From Pseudomonas yangonensis (lineage in GTDB: Bacteria > Pseudomonadota > Gammaproteobacteria > Pseudomonadales > Pseudomonadaceae), in the NCBI RefSeq assembly GCF_009932725.1, contig NZ_BLJU01000007.1, positions 124,001 to 188,000 on the forward strand: a DNA stretch of 64,000 nucleotides, read 5' to 3'. The notes beneath the pieces are model-generated. The model had not been told where the DNA came from and ran no database searches. It was given only the letters and a program-made list of their open reading frames with translations. Shown in pieces: positions 9,108 through 17,705 of this stretch. Numbering within the stretch: the stretch's first letter is position 1; every line of letters starts with the position of its first letter. The position numbers and the translations under genes are program-made.

Positions 9108-11351
9108 CTATTCGACCAGGCAGTCCACGCAGTACTCGCCCGCTTCGGTTTGCAGGCCGTGCACGTCGATGTCGAAACCCGGGAAAGCCTGGTCGAAGGT
9201 TCTGGCGAACGCCAGGTAGTCGAGAATCGAGCGCGTGGCGGCAGTGAAGCGCTCGCCCGGCATGATCAGCGGAATGCCCGGCGGGTACGGCACCAACATC
9301 ACGGCCGCGATACGCCCCTGCAACTGGTCGATGGGCACCGCCTCCACTTCGCCCCGCACCAGCCGGTCATAGGCATCGGCCGGCTTGATCGCCAGCTCGG
9401 GCAACGCCGTGTACATGCTTTTCAACGCCTTGGCGGTGGCGTTATCGCGATAGCAGCCATGCAGCGCGTCGCACAGGTCACGCAGCCCCATACCCTGATA
9501 ACGTCCGCCGCCCGCGTGGGCGATGGAGGGCAGCACATCGATCAGAGGCAGGTTGGCGTCGTAGCTGCGCTTGAATTCCAGCAGCTCGGTCAGCAGCGTG
9601 CTCCACTTGCCCTTGGTGATGCCCATGGAGAACAGCACCAGGAAGGAGTAAAGGCCGGTCTTTTCCACCACCAGACCGCGTTCCCAGAGGAACTTGCTGA
9701 CAACCGCCGCCGGGATCCCGCGCTCTTCCAGCTTGCCGGCGGCATTGAGGCCGGGCATAACCAGCGTGACCTTGATCGGATCGAGCAATACGTAATCACC
9801 GGCCACTTCACCGAAACCGTGCCAGTCGGCGTCCGGCTGCAGCACCCAGTCGCCGGTCGACAGGCTGTCGGCGCCGTCAGCCTCGCCCGGCTGCCAGATA
9901 CTGAACCACCAGTCCTCGGCATCGAGGTTGCGCCGTACGTTGGCCAGAGCGCGTCGGAAGCTCAGGGCCTCGTCGAAGGTTTCCTGAATCAGCGAGCGCC
10001 CGGCCGGCCCCTCCATCATCGCCGAGGCCACATCCAGCGAGGCGATGATGCCGTACTGCGGCGAGGTGGAGATGTGCATCATGAAGGCTTCGTTGAAGCG
10101 ATCGCGATCCAGTTGGCGCTGGCCGCCATCCTGCACGTGGATCATCGAGGCCTGGCTGAACGCGGCCAGCAGCTTGTGCGTGGAGTGGGTGCTGAATACC
10201 AGCGGCGAATGCTCGTCGCACTGGGTGCCCATACCATAGCGGCCGGCATAGAACTCATGGAAGGCGGCGTAGGCGTACCAGGCCTCATCGAAGTGCAACA
10301 CCTCGACCGAGTCGCCAAGGGCCTGCTTGACCATCTCGGCGTTGTAGCAGAGCCCGTCGTAGGTGGAGTTAGTCACTACCGCCAGCTTGACCTTGGGCGC
10401 TCGACCACGGGCCAGCGGGCTGGCGTCGATCTTGGCCTGGATCGATTCGCGGCTGAACTCGGAGAGCGGAATCGGCCCGATGATGCCCAGCTCGTTGCGC
10501 TCGGGGCACAGGTACAGAGGAATCGCGCCGGTCATGATGATCGAGTGCAGGATCGACTTGTGGCAGTTGCGATCCACCAGCACGAGATCATCACGACCGA
10601 CCATGGAGTGCCAGACGATCTTGTTCGCCGTCGAAGTGCCATTGATCACGAAAAAGGTATGGTCGGCGCCGAAGTTGCGCGCTGCGCGAGCCTCGGCTTC
10701 GGCCAGCGGGCCGGTGTGATCGAGCAGCGAGCCCAGCTCCGGCACCGACACGGACAGGTCGGAACGCAGGGTGTTTTCGCCAAAGAACTGGTGGAAAGCC
10801 TGGCCCACCGGGCTCTTGCGGTAGGCCACGCCGCCACCATGGCCGGGCGTGTGCCAGGAGTAGTTGGACTGCGCGGTGTGCTGCACCAGCGCCTTGAAAA
10901 ATGGCGGCAACAGACCGTCGAGGTAGTTGTGCGCCGCACGCGCCACCTGTCTGGCGAGGAAGGACACGGTGTCTTCGTAGAGATAGAGAATGCCGCGCAG
11001 GTGGTTGAGGTCGGCCATGGCCTCGGCCGGCGCATTCTCGATGGTGACCTGCTCGCCCAGGGCGAAGATCGGCAATTGTGGTGCCCGCACGCGGGCCACG
11101 CGAATCAGCTCGACCATGTCCTGCAACAGTCGGCTGTTCTCCCCCGCCCCCTCTGCCGCCACCAGGATGCAGGCCAGGCCGTGATGGGTGGAGGCGACGA
11201 TGCGCCCCTCGGCGGCACTGGCCGTGGGCAGAATGCTGAAACCGTCCTGAGTGAGTTCCTGGGCGATGGCGCGCACGCGATCACCGGCCACGGTGTCGGC
11301 CTTGATGTCACGGTGCACGATTAGGACGGGGAATTTGAGATCTTTATACAT
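9108..11351 (-). CDS. ldcA: Arg/Lys/Orn decarboxylase, LdcA type
   Basis: 747 aa, a fold-type I PLP decarboxylase of the large inducible family: an N-terminal wing domain (1-130), a PLP core and a C-terminal domain. The Schiff-base lysine is Lys393 in FSTHSTHKLLAAFSQ. The cofactor-binding Asp355 lies in LHFDEAWYAY, and PGHGGG at 169-174 is typical. In P. aeruginosa the equivalent enzyme makes cadaverine from lysine in the arginine-responsive lysine catabolic route. Sequence alone does not exclude arginine or ornithine as substrate. The nhaB antiporter and permease genes I recall next to it in P. aeruginosa are absent. Confidence 0.9.
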   Translation of the reverse strand: MYKDLKFPVLIVHRDIKADTVAGDRVRAIAQELTQDGFSILPTASAAEGRIVASTHHGLACILVAAEGAGENSRLLQDMVELIRVARVRAPQLPIFALGEQVTIENAPAEAMADLNHLRGILYLYEDTVSFLARQVARAAHNYLDGLLPPFFKALVQHTAQSNYSWHTPGHGGGVAYRKSPVGQAFHQFFGENTLRSDLSVSVPELGSLLDHTGPLAEAEARAARNFGADHTFFVINGTSTANKIVWHSMVGRDDLVLVDRNCHKSILHSIIMTGAIPLYLCPERNELGIIGPIPLSEFSRESIQAKIDASPLARGRAPKVKLAVVTNSTYDGLCYNAEMVKQALGDSVEVLHFDEAWYAYAAFHEFYAGRYGMGTQCDEHSPLVFSTHSTHKLLAAFSQASMIHVQDGGQRQLDRDRFNEAFMMHISTSPQYGIIASLDVASAMMEGPAGRSLIQETFDEALSFRRALANVRRNLDAEDWWFSIWQPGEADGADSLSTGDWVLQPDADWHGFGEVAGDYVLLDPIKVTLVMPGLNAAGKLEERGIPAAVVSKFLWERGLVVEKTGLYSFLVLFSMGITKGKWSTLLTELLEFKRSYDANLPLIDVLPSIAHAGGGRYQGMGLRDLCDALHGCYRDNATAKALKSMYTALPELAIKPADAYDRLVRGEVEAVPIDQLQGRIAAVMLVPYPPGIPLIMPGERFTAATRSILDYLAFARTFDQAFPGFDIDVHGLQTEAGEYCVDCLVE

Positions 11352-11472
11352 TGTGACGTCCTGAAGGCTGGCAGGCCTGGCCTGCCCATCACTTCAGGTT
11401 AGAGGCTCGCCCTGATCGGCGGAACCCCCTGTGCATCACGCTATAACAAAAGGTCGCAATTGCGCTGTTCGG

Positions 11473-12231
11473 TTATTCCGGCGCATTTTCCAACTGTGCC
11501 CACAGCGATGGGCCGCCAGCGGCCTTCTCGATCACCGCCAGACGCGCCAGATGCGCCGCGAGCTCCTCCTCGCTGGCACGAATGACGCGGGTACGTGGGC
11601 GCGAAGGATCCAGGCGGCGAATCGGCGTGGCCTGCTGACGCCCGCTGCCATCGCCATCAGCACCATCACCAGCCAGGGACAGATTGGTCTGCCCACCGGT
11701 CATCGCCAGGTAGACGTCGGCGAGAATCTCCGAGTCGAGCAAGGCGCCGTGCAGTTCGCGGTTGGAGTTGTCGACGCCGTAACGCTTGCACAGTGCATCG
11801 AGGCTGTTGCGCTGCCCCGGATGGCGCTCGCGCGCCATCATCAGGGTATCGAGCACCGAGCAGTAATCGCTGACGTCGGCACGCTCGCTTTGCCCCAGCA
11901 GGGCGAACTCGTTGTTGATGAAGCCAACATCGAACGCCGCGTTGTGGATGATCAGCTGGGCGCCATTGATGAACTCGTAGAATTCATCCGCCACGTCTCT
12001 GAAGCGCGGCTTGTCGGCTACGAACTCGTTGGTGATGCCGTGAACCGCGATGGCGCCTTCATCGATCTCGCGATCAGGGTTGAGATAGACGTGGAAATGA
12101 CGCCCGGTCAGGCGACGCCCCAACAACTCGACACAACCGATCTCGATGATGCGGTGCCCGTCGGTGACCGGCATACCCGTGGTTTCGGTATCCAGCACCA
12201 CATAGCGCTTGACGGTATTCTCGGTTGTCAC
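11473..12231 (-). CDS. dnaQ: DNA polymerase III epsilon subunit (3'-5' proofreading exonuclease)
   Basis: 252 aa. DEDDh exonuclease motifs: Exo I VLDTETTGM (Asp14, Glu16), Exo II IIHNAAFDVGFI, and Exo III with the His/Asp pair in ELHGALLDSEILADVYL. The C-terminal tail (about 185-252) is the part that binds the alpha subunit and ends LWAQLENAPE. Epsilon corrects polymerase III errors in the replisome. The start is GTG at 12231. It lies 74 bp downstream of rnhA on the same strand, in contrast to the divergent dnaQ-rnhA arrangement of E. coli. Confidence 0.95.
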   Translation of the reverse strand: MTTENTVKRYVVLDTETTGMPVTDGHRIIEIGCVELLGRRLTGRHFHVYLNPDREIDEGAIAVHGITNEFVADKPRFRDVADEFYEFINGAQLIIHNAAFDVGFINNEFALLGQSERADVSDYCSVLDTLMMARERHPGQRNSLDALCKRYGVDNSNRELHGALLDSEILADVYLAMTGGQTNLSLAGDGADGDGSGRQQATPIRRLDPSRPRTRVIRASEEELAAHLARLAVIEKAAGGPSLWAQLENAPE

Positions 12232-12305
12232 GCCTTGCCTCTCTCAACTATTCGGGTTGTCGCACATTCAAGCGCGGCATATTAACTCAGCTGGCCGGTT
12301 ACGGC

Positions 12306-12758
12306 TCAGCGAGTCGAACGCACCTCATCGACCCCACGGTTGGCCAACTGGTCCGCTCGCTCGTTGCCGGGGTGGCCGGTATGGCCACGCACCCATTGCC
12401 AACTCACCTGATGACGATTGACTTCTTCATCCAGCTTCTGCCAGAGGTCGGCATTTTTTACCGGCTCTTTCGAAGCCGTTTTCCAGCCACGCTTCTTCCA
12501 GTTCGGCAACCATTCCTGGATGCCCTTCATCACGTACTGCGAGTCGGTAACCAGCTTGACCGAGCAGGGCCTGGTCAGTGCGATCAGGCCGGCGATCGCC
12601 GCCATCAGCTCCATGCGGTTGTTGGTGGTACTGGGATCACCGCCCCACAGCTCCTTTTCCACACCTTTATAAACCAGCAGCGCCCCCCAGCCTCCGGGGC
12701 CAGGATTGCCCTTGCAGGCGCCGTCGGTGTAGATCACCACTTCATCGGTTTCGGACAT
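12306..12758 (-). CDS. rnhA: Ribonuclease HI
   Basis: 150 aa, the usual length. The catalytic carboxylates are visible in [28 protein letters not shown] and [10 protein letters not shown], and the basic handle is [12 protein letters not shown]. The enzyme cuts RNA in RNA-DNA hybrids in the cytoplasm and helps remove primers and R-loops. A methyltransferase lies 41 bp upstream and dnaQ 74 bp downstream, and the trio is probably co-transcribed. Confidence 0.97.
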   Translation of the reverse strand: MSETDEVVIYTDGACKGNPGPGGWGALLVYKGVEKELWGGDPSTTNNRMELMAAIAGLIALTRPCSVKLVTDSQYVMKGIQEWLPNWKKRGWKTASKEPVKNADLWQKLDEEVNRHQVSWQWVRGHTGHPGNERADQLANRGVDEVRSTR

Positions 12759-12799
12759 TCATAAACTCTGTACAGAATTGACGGGCCGGGGCATGGCCT

Positions 12800-13558
12800 T
12801 CAGTTGTCGGCATCACGCCGGCTGATCTTGGCCACCGGCATCGGCAGCAGCTTGCCCATTGGCTCGCGCCGCGATTGCCGCAAGGGGCGCAGGCCGACCA
12901 CCAGTTTGCGCGCTACCAACAGGTAGAAGCCGGCACCCGGCAACTGCCAGGCATCGCCCCAGCTCTCCATTCGCCGCAAGCGCATTTGCCAGGCCAGCGA
13001 AGCGAGCGGCGGACGATAGCACCCGAAGCGACGTTTCTCCAACGCGAAACCCAGCAAGCTCAGCCAGTCACCGACGCGGCTCGGCGCGATGCAACGCGCC
13101 CTGGCCAGGCCATCTTGCGCAAACAGTCGACGTACGCCCCAGGCGCTCCAGGGGTGTATACCCAGGATCAACAGATGCCCGCCCGGCCTGACGCTACGGG
13201 CAGCCTCGCGCAGCAGACCATGGGGCGACAGGCTGAAATCCAGGCCGTGCTGCAGTACCACCACATCGGCAGCGTGCTCGCCCAGAGGCCAGGATTGTTC
13301 CTCGCAGACGATCTGCACACCCGGCATCGGCGCGCCGAGGCGAACGTTGTGCTGGATCTGTCCGGCCGTGGGCGGGCCTTCGGCGCCAGGCCCGAAGCTC
13401 ACCAGATAACCACCGAAGAAACGTGCCAGCTCCTCCTCCAGCAAGCGTCGCTCCTGCTCGAGCAACAGCTGCCCGAGTGGCCCGGCAAGCCAGTCGCGTG
13501 CCTCGCCGATAAGCTTGAGCCACTCCGGGTCGGCCTGGGCGAATGCCTGATCAGTCAT
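12800..13558 (-). CDS. Class I SAM-dependent methyltransferase
   Basis: 252 aa from the ATG at 13558, chosen over one four codons earlier because GAGG sits seven bases upstream of it. The methyltransferase core is recognisable by the acidic strand HAADVVVLQHGLDFS, the helix LLREAARSVRPGGHLLILG and the typical PGG turn after motif III. The glycine-rich motif I is poorly kept, since the N-terminal region instead reads GGYLVSFGPGAEG. The substrate is unknown. It is divergent from gloB, with 72 bp between starts. Confidence 0.8.
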   Translation of the reverse strand: MTDQAFAQADPEWLKLIGEARDWLAGPLGQLLLEQERRLLEEELARFFGGYLVSFGPGAEGPPTAGQIQHNVRLGAPMPGVQIVCEEQSWPLGEHAADVVVLQHGLDFSLSPHGLLREAARSVRPGGHLLILGIHPWSAWGVRRLFAQDGLARARCIAPSRVGDWLSLLGFALEKRRFGCYRPPLASLAWQMRLRRMESWGDAWQLPGAGFYLLVARKLVVGLRPLRQSRREPMGKLLPMPVAKISRRDADN

Positions 13559-13630
13559 CGCTGCCTCCACATGACAGGTTCTGCATGTCCTGCCTAAGAT
13601 GCACCTTTATCACCAGCTTAGCGACCCGTA

Positions 13631-14404
13631 ATGATTCAGATCGACGCGCTGCCCGCCTTCAATGACAACTATATCTGGCTGCTGCAGGATCCCGGCAGCA
13701 AGCGTTGCGCCGTGGTCGACCCCGGTGATGCGGCGCCGGTACAGGCCTGGCTGCAGGCTCACCCGCAGTGGCAGCTCAGCGATATCCTGATCACCCATCA
13801 TCACTTCGATCATGTCGGCGGCGTCGAGACGCTGAAGAACGCCACTGGCGCACGTGTCGCCGGCCCGGCCGCGGAAAAGATTCCGGCGCGCGACCTCGAC
13901 CTGAACGACAACGACGAGATCGAGGTGCTCGGTCTGCGCTTCCAGATCATGGCGGTGCCAGGCCATACCCTCGGCCATATCGCCTACTACCATGGCGAGC
14001 AGAATCTGCTGTTCTGCGGTGACACCCTGTTCGCAGGTGGCTGCGGTCGCCTGTTCGAAGGCACACCGCAGCAGATGCACCAGTCACTGAGCCGCCTGGC
14101 GGCGCTGCCCACCAGCACGCAAGTGTACTGCACCCACGAATACACCCTGAGCAACCTGCGTTTCGCCCATGCCGTCGAGCCAGGCAATGTACGCCTGAGC
14201 GAACGCCTGGCCGAAGTGACCCGCTGGCGCGAAGAAGGCCGCATCAGCGTACCGTCGAACATCGGGCTGGAACTGGCGACCAACCCCTTTTTGCGGGTGA
14301 GCGAGCCTTCGATCATCGCTGCGGCAAAAGGACGCGAAAACGGACTGCCTGGCGAACCGAGCGCGGTCTTCGCCTGCCTGCGGGCTTGGAAAGACAGCTT
14401 CTGA
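13631..14404 (+). CDS. gloB: Hydroxyacylglutathione hydrolase (glyoxalase II)
   Basis: 257 aa. The metallo-beta-lactamase metal motif THHHFDH is at residues 55-61. Further ligands lie in [25 protein letters not shown] and [10 protein letters not shown], all typical of glyoxalase II. The C-terminal substrate domain ends with RAWKDSF. It hydrolyses S-lactoylglutathione to D-lactate and glutathione, the second step of methylglyoxal detoxification in the cytoplasm. A run of seven T right after the stop (about 14407) may help end the transcript. Confidence 0.96.
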   Translation: MIQIDALPAFNDNYIWLLQDPGSKRCAVVDPGDAAPVQAWLQAHPQWQLSDILITHHHFDHVGGVETLKNATGARVAGPAAEKIPARDLDLNDNDEIEVLGLRFQIMAVPGHTLGHIAYYHGEQNLLFCGDTLFAGGCGRLFEGTPQQMHQSLSRLAALPTSTQVYCTHEYTLSNLRFAHAVEPGNVRLSERLAEVTRWREEGRISVPSNIGLELATNPFLRVSEPSIIAAAKGRENGLPGEPSAVFACLRAWKDSF

Positions 14405-14475
14405 GCCCTTTTTTTGAACCTCGCCAGCGCACGTCCGAGTGATAGGGATGCAGGTCACAAAAGGCTGGCGAAAAC

Positions 14476-14504
14476 TTGACCACCCCCGCTTCGGTTCCTA
14501 GAAT
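14476..14504 (+). promoter_or_regulatory. Sigma-70 promoter of mltD
   Basis: TTGACC (14476-14481), a 17-bp spacer and TAGAAT (14499-14504); each hexamer matches the consensus at five of six bases. The predicted start near 14511 leaves a leader of about 30 nt before the ATG at 14541 and argues against the TTG at 14517 as start codon. Confidence 0.75.
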
Positions 14505-14540
14505 CGCCCGACCTTTTTGCCGGGACAGCCACCTCACCCA

Positions 14541-16115
14541 ATGCCTTTACCATCACGCAAGCCATTGAATATAAAGGCATTGGTGCGAAGCGCTCGAGCG
14601 CTCGCGGTGATGTGTAGCGTAACCCTGGCCGGCTGTCAGAGCCTGCCCAGCGATACCCCGGAGCGCGCGACTGACACGTCCCGCGCCGTGGGCCTGGAGC
14701 GTGAGCCGGAGTGGCTCAGCAGCCAGATCAAGCCGCGTGAGTACGGTGATATCTGGGAACGCATGCGCGACGGCTTCAAGTTGCAGGATGAAATCGGCAT
14801 CAACCCGCGCATCGAACGCGTACGCCTGTGGTACGCCAGCAACCCGAAACACGTCGACACCGTCAGCGAGCGCAGCGCGCCTTATATTCACTACATCGTC
14901 GAACGTCTGGCAGAGCGCGACATGCCGATGGAGCTCGCTCTGCTGCCGGTGATCGAGAGCGCCTACGATCCGCAGGCCTACTCGCCTGCCCATGCAGTCG
15001 GCCTCTGGCAATTCATTCCCTCCACCGGTCGTCACTTCAACCTGCGTCAGACCAACTGGTATGACGGCCGCCGCGATGTCACCGCCTCGACCGAGGCTGC
15101 GCTCAACTACCTGAGTCGCCTGCACGAAATGTTCAACGGCGACTGGCTGCTGGCCCTGGCCGCCTACAATGCCGGCGAGGGTCGTGTCAGCCGCGCCATC
15201 GAGCGCAACGAGAAGCTTGGCCTGCCCAGCGACTACTGGAACCTGTCGCTGCCCAAGGAAACCGAGGACTACGTGCCCAAGCTGCTCGCCCTTTCGCAGG
15301 TGATACTGACGCCGGAGGCCTACGGCGTCAGCCTTTCACCCATCGCCAACGAGCCCTATTTCGAGCAGATCGCGATCAAGCAGCACATGGACCTGGCCCG
15401 CGTCGCCAAACTGGCCGATCTGGATGAACAGGAACTGCTGCAGCTCAATCCCGCCTACAAGCGCGGCATCACCCTCGACGGCCCGCAGCATCTGCTGGTG
15501 CCGACCGAGAAAGCCGAGCTGCTGAGCGCCAACCTCGCGCTGATGAAACCGCAGGAACTGGTCGACTGGCAGAGCTACACCGTGCGCTCCGGCGACAGCC
15601 TGCATGCCATCGCCAACCGTCATCACCTGTCGGTCAACATGCTCAAGGACGTCAATCGTCTGAGCAGCAACAACTTGCGCATCGGCCAGGTGCTGACCAT
15701 ACCGGCCAAGCCTGGTACGGTGCCGAGCGAGCCGCTATATCAGCAGCGCAGCACTGCACAGAGCACCGCCAACCGCACCTACCGGGTGAAGAATGGCGAC
15801 AATCTCTGGCAGATCGCGCGTGCCCACCAGGTTGCCGTGCATGACCTGAAACGCTGGAACAAACTGCAAGGCAATCAGCTGAAAGTCGGCCAGGTGCTGA
15901 CTCTGGCAGTAGCTGACAGCGCCCCTCAGGTTGCCGCCACAACGCGCAGCAGCACCAAGTCGCGGGACAAGGCCACCTACTATCGCGTACAGAGCGGCGA
16001 CTCGCTGTACGAGATCGCCAAACGCTTCAAGATCGATCTCAAACGCCTGCAGGCCTGGAACCCGCGCAGCAGCACGCTGCGCCCCGGGCAGATGCTGACT
16101 CTCTATCTGCCCTGA
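14541..16115 (+). CDS. mltD: Membrane-bound lytic murein transglycosylase D
   Basis: 524 aa lipoprotein. The lipobox LAGC is at about residues 29-32. Next comes an SLT (lysozyme-like) domain with the catalytic Glu in LLPVIESAYDP and the signature AVGLWQFIPSTGR, followed by ALAAYNAGEGRV. Three LysM repeats then bind peptidoglycan, starting YTVRSGDSLHAIA, YRVKNGDNLWQIA and YRVQSGDSLYEIA. MltD cleaves glycan strands with formation of anhydromuramic ends and probably sits in the outer membrane. The stop TGA abuts the convergent neighbour's stop (TGATCA), leaving no space between the genes. Confidence 0.95.
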   Translation: MPLPSRKPLNIKALVRSARALAVMCSVTLAGCQSLPSDTPERATDTSRAVGLEREPEWLSSQIKPREYGDIWERMRDGFKLQDEIGINPRIERVRLWYASNPKHVDTVSERSAPYIHYIVERLAERDMPMELALLPVIESAYDPQAYSPAHAVGLWQFIPSTGRHFNLRQTNWYDGRRDVTASTEAALNYLSRLHEMFNGDWLLALAAYNAGEGRVSRAIERNEKLGLPSDYWNLSLPKETEDYVPKLLALSQVILTPEAYGVSLSPIANEPYFEQIAIKQHMDLARVAKLADLDEQELLQLNPAYKRGITLDGPQHLLVPTEKAELLSANLALMKPQELVDWQSYTVRSGDSLHAIANRHHLSVNMLKDVNRLSSNNLRIGQVLTIPAKPGTVPSEPLYQQRSTAQSTANRTYRVKNGDNLWQIARAHQVAVHDLKRWNKLQGNQLKVGQVLTLAVADSAPQVAATTRSSTKSRDKATYYRVQSGDSLYEIAKRFKIDLKRLQAWNPRSSTLRPGQMLTLYLP

Positions 16116-17558
16116 TCAGCGCTTGCTGATGGCTTCCAGGCAGCGCCCCGTCAGCTGGGTGAAGCGCTGAAAAGCAACGAATTGCTCATGCCGTAGCGCC
16201 CGCCCGGACAGTCTGCTGTCGGCGTACAGCACACCGATTTCCCGCGTGCCGGCGATGATCGGCGCGATGAAGAACATGCCATTGCCCAGACTGCGGCGGA
16301 TCGGCTGGGTCACCAGCTCGGCGAGATTGTAGCTGGCAGGCACGCCCATCCAGATCGCTTCACGATGGCGCAGCGCATAGCTGAAGATGTGCGGCTGCTC
16401 CGCCTGCTCGGCCGGCAAGACGAAATCCTGCAGCCACTGCTCGCTCTTGTCGCCAATCACGCGCTTGGCGCGAAAGCGACTTTGCCCATCGGCCAGCACC
16501 GTGAGCATTACCCGTTCCAGCCCTGCGCCCCGGTGCAAGCCCTTGAGCAGGGTATCGAGCACCAGGCCGACGTCGGCCCGCGCACTGATCATCAGACCGA
16601 GGTCCTGCAGCGCCTGCTGCATCACCAGCAAGTCAGGCTGCAACAGGCGCGCCTTGCGCTCTTCCTGCTGCAGGCGGATCTGCTCGGGGTCGGTATTGGG
16701 AATCAGCCGGCACAGCTTGCTGGCGCCGAAGGTGGAGGCCACCTTGACCGCCTCCTCGGCACTGGCCAGCACCTGCTGCAGCGCGTCCTCGGCGCTGAGG
16801 TCGACGAATGCCGCCATCTTCGCCAGCACGGCTTCCATCTCTGGCGACTCCCAGCCCTGCAACGCGGCCTCGCTGATACGCACGCCCAGCTGCACGGCAT
16901 ACGCCGCCGGATCATGCTGGTTGGTACCGGTATGGGCGAGGCTGACCGTCTCGCCGAGGTTCCAGCTCTTCACCAGCCCTTGGGTCAATTGACGGAAGCT
17001 GGTGCCCAGCACCTCGCGTACCGCCTCCTCGACTTCTATTCCGGGCTGCGCCAGAGCAGCGGCCAGCTCGTCCGCCTGCTCGCCGCCACAGCCCCAGAAC
17101 GCCAGCTCGCCCAGATGATGGAGCAAGGCGGCGATGAACACTTCCTCGGCATGCCTGGAAAGCACGTACCCGGCGATGTTGCGCGCCTGCACGGCCGCGT
17201 GGAAGGAGCGTGCGAGCAACTCCTGCAACTGCTCACGCGGAGCGCGGGTGAGCAGTCCGTCGATCAGGCTGACCGACAGCCCGATCAGACGCACGTTATC
17301 GAAGCCGATCAACACGATGGCGCGCGAGATGGTCTTGATGGTTTCCTGGGACGGGTTGTAGTAGACGCTGTTGCCGACCCGCAGCACCTTGCTGGTCAGC
17401 GCTGCATCACGCAGCAACACATCGGCGAGTTGCTGCACCGAGGCAGAATCCTGCTGCGCAAGGCGCTGCAGATCCTGCACCACGGCAGCCAGTGCGGGCA
17501 GTTCTGCTTGGTTCAGGCGATCGATCCATGACTGCAGACCATGGCTTCGTTCCGACAA
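16116..17558 (-). CDS. HDOD-GAF domain signalling protein
   Basis: 480 aa from a TTG at 17558, preceded by GAGGGT with a seven-base gap. A longer version starting at GTG 17615 has a poorer ribosome site. The N-terminal half is an HDOD domain (LPALAAVVQDLQRLA ... LLRDAALTSKVLRVGNSVYY ... IAALLHHLGELAFWG), an HD-like fold that usually lacks catalytic metal residues and serves in signalling. The C-terminal part resembles a GAF domain, ending GTREIGVLYADSRLSG. Such proteins are linked to chemotaxis, motility or second-messenger networks. The partner is unknown. It is divergent from the npp operon and converges without a gap on mltD. Confidence 0.8.
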   Translation of the reverse strand: MSERSHGLQSWIDRLNQAELPALAAVVQDLQRLAQQDSASVQQLADVLLRDAALTSKVLRVGNSVYYNPSQETIKTISRAIVLIGFDNVRLIGLSVSLIDGLLTRAPREQLQELLARSFHAAVQARNIAGYVLSRHAEEVFIAALLHHLGELAFWGCGGEQADELAAALAQPGIEVEEAVREVLGTSFRQLTQGLVKSWNLGETVSLAHTGTNQHDPAAYAVQLGVRISEAALQGWESPEMEAVLAKMAAFVDLSAEDALQQVLASAEEAVKVASTFGASKLCRLIPNTDPEQIRLQQEERKARLLQPDLLVMQQALQDLGLMISARADVGLVLDTLLKGLHRGAGLERVMLTVLADGQSRFRAKRVIGDKSEQWLQDFVLPAEQAEQPHIFSYALRHREAIWMGVPASYNLAELVTQPIRRSLGNGMFFIAPIIAGTREIGVLYADSRLSGRALRHEQFVAFQRFTQLTGRCLEAISKR

Positions 17559-17705
17559 TTTCGTACCCTCATGGCGTGTCTGTGAAGTGTATGCCAATGT
17601 GCCGCTACTGCTCACCCGCCACCGCGCTCTTTTTCCTGCCCAGACAAGCTGTTACTGTACGGCCCCAGAAGCCCAAACGCCGCCAAGGATCGGATCTCAC
17701 GCCCG

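Noticed and set aside
9150..11324. Open frame of 724 codons opposite ldcA
   Set aside because: Antisense shadow of ldcA; composition is typical of reverse-strand frames in GC-rich genes.
14517..14540. TTG at 14517 as start of mltD
   Set aside because: The predicted transcription start near 14511 leaves no room for a ribosome site; the ATG at 14541 gives a normal lipoprotein signal.
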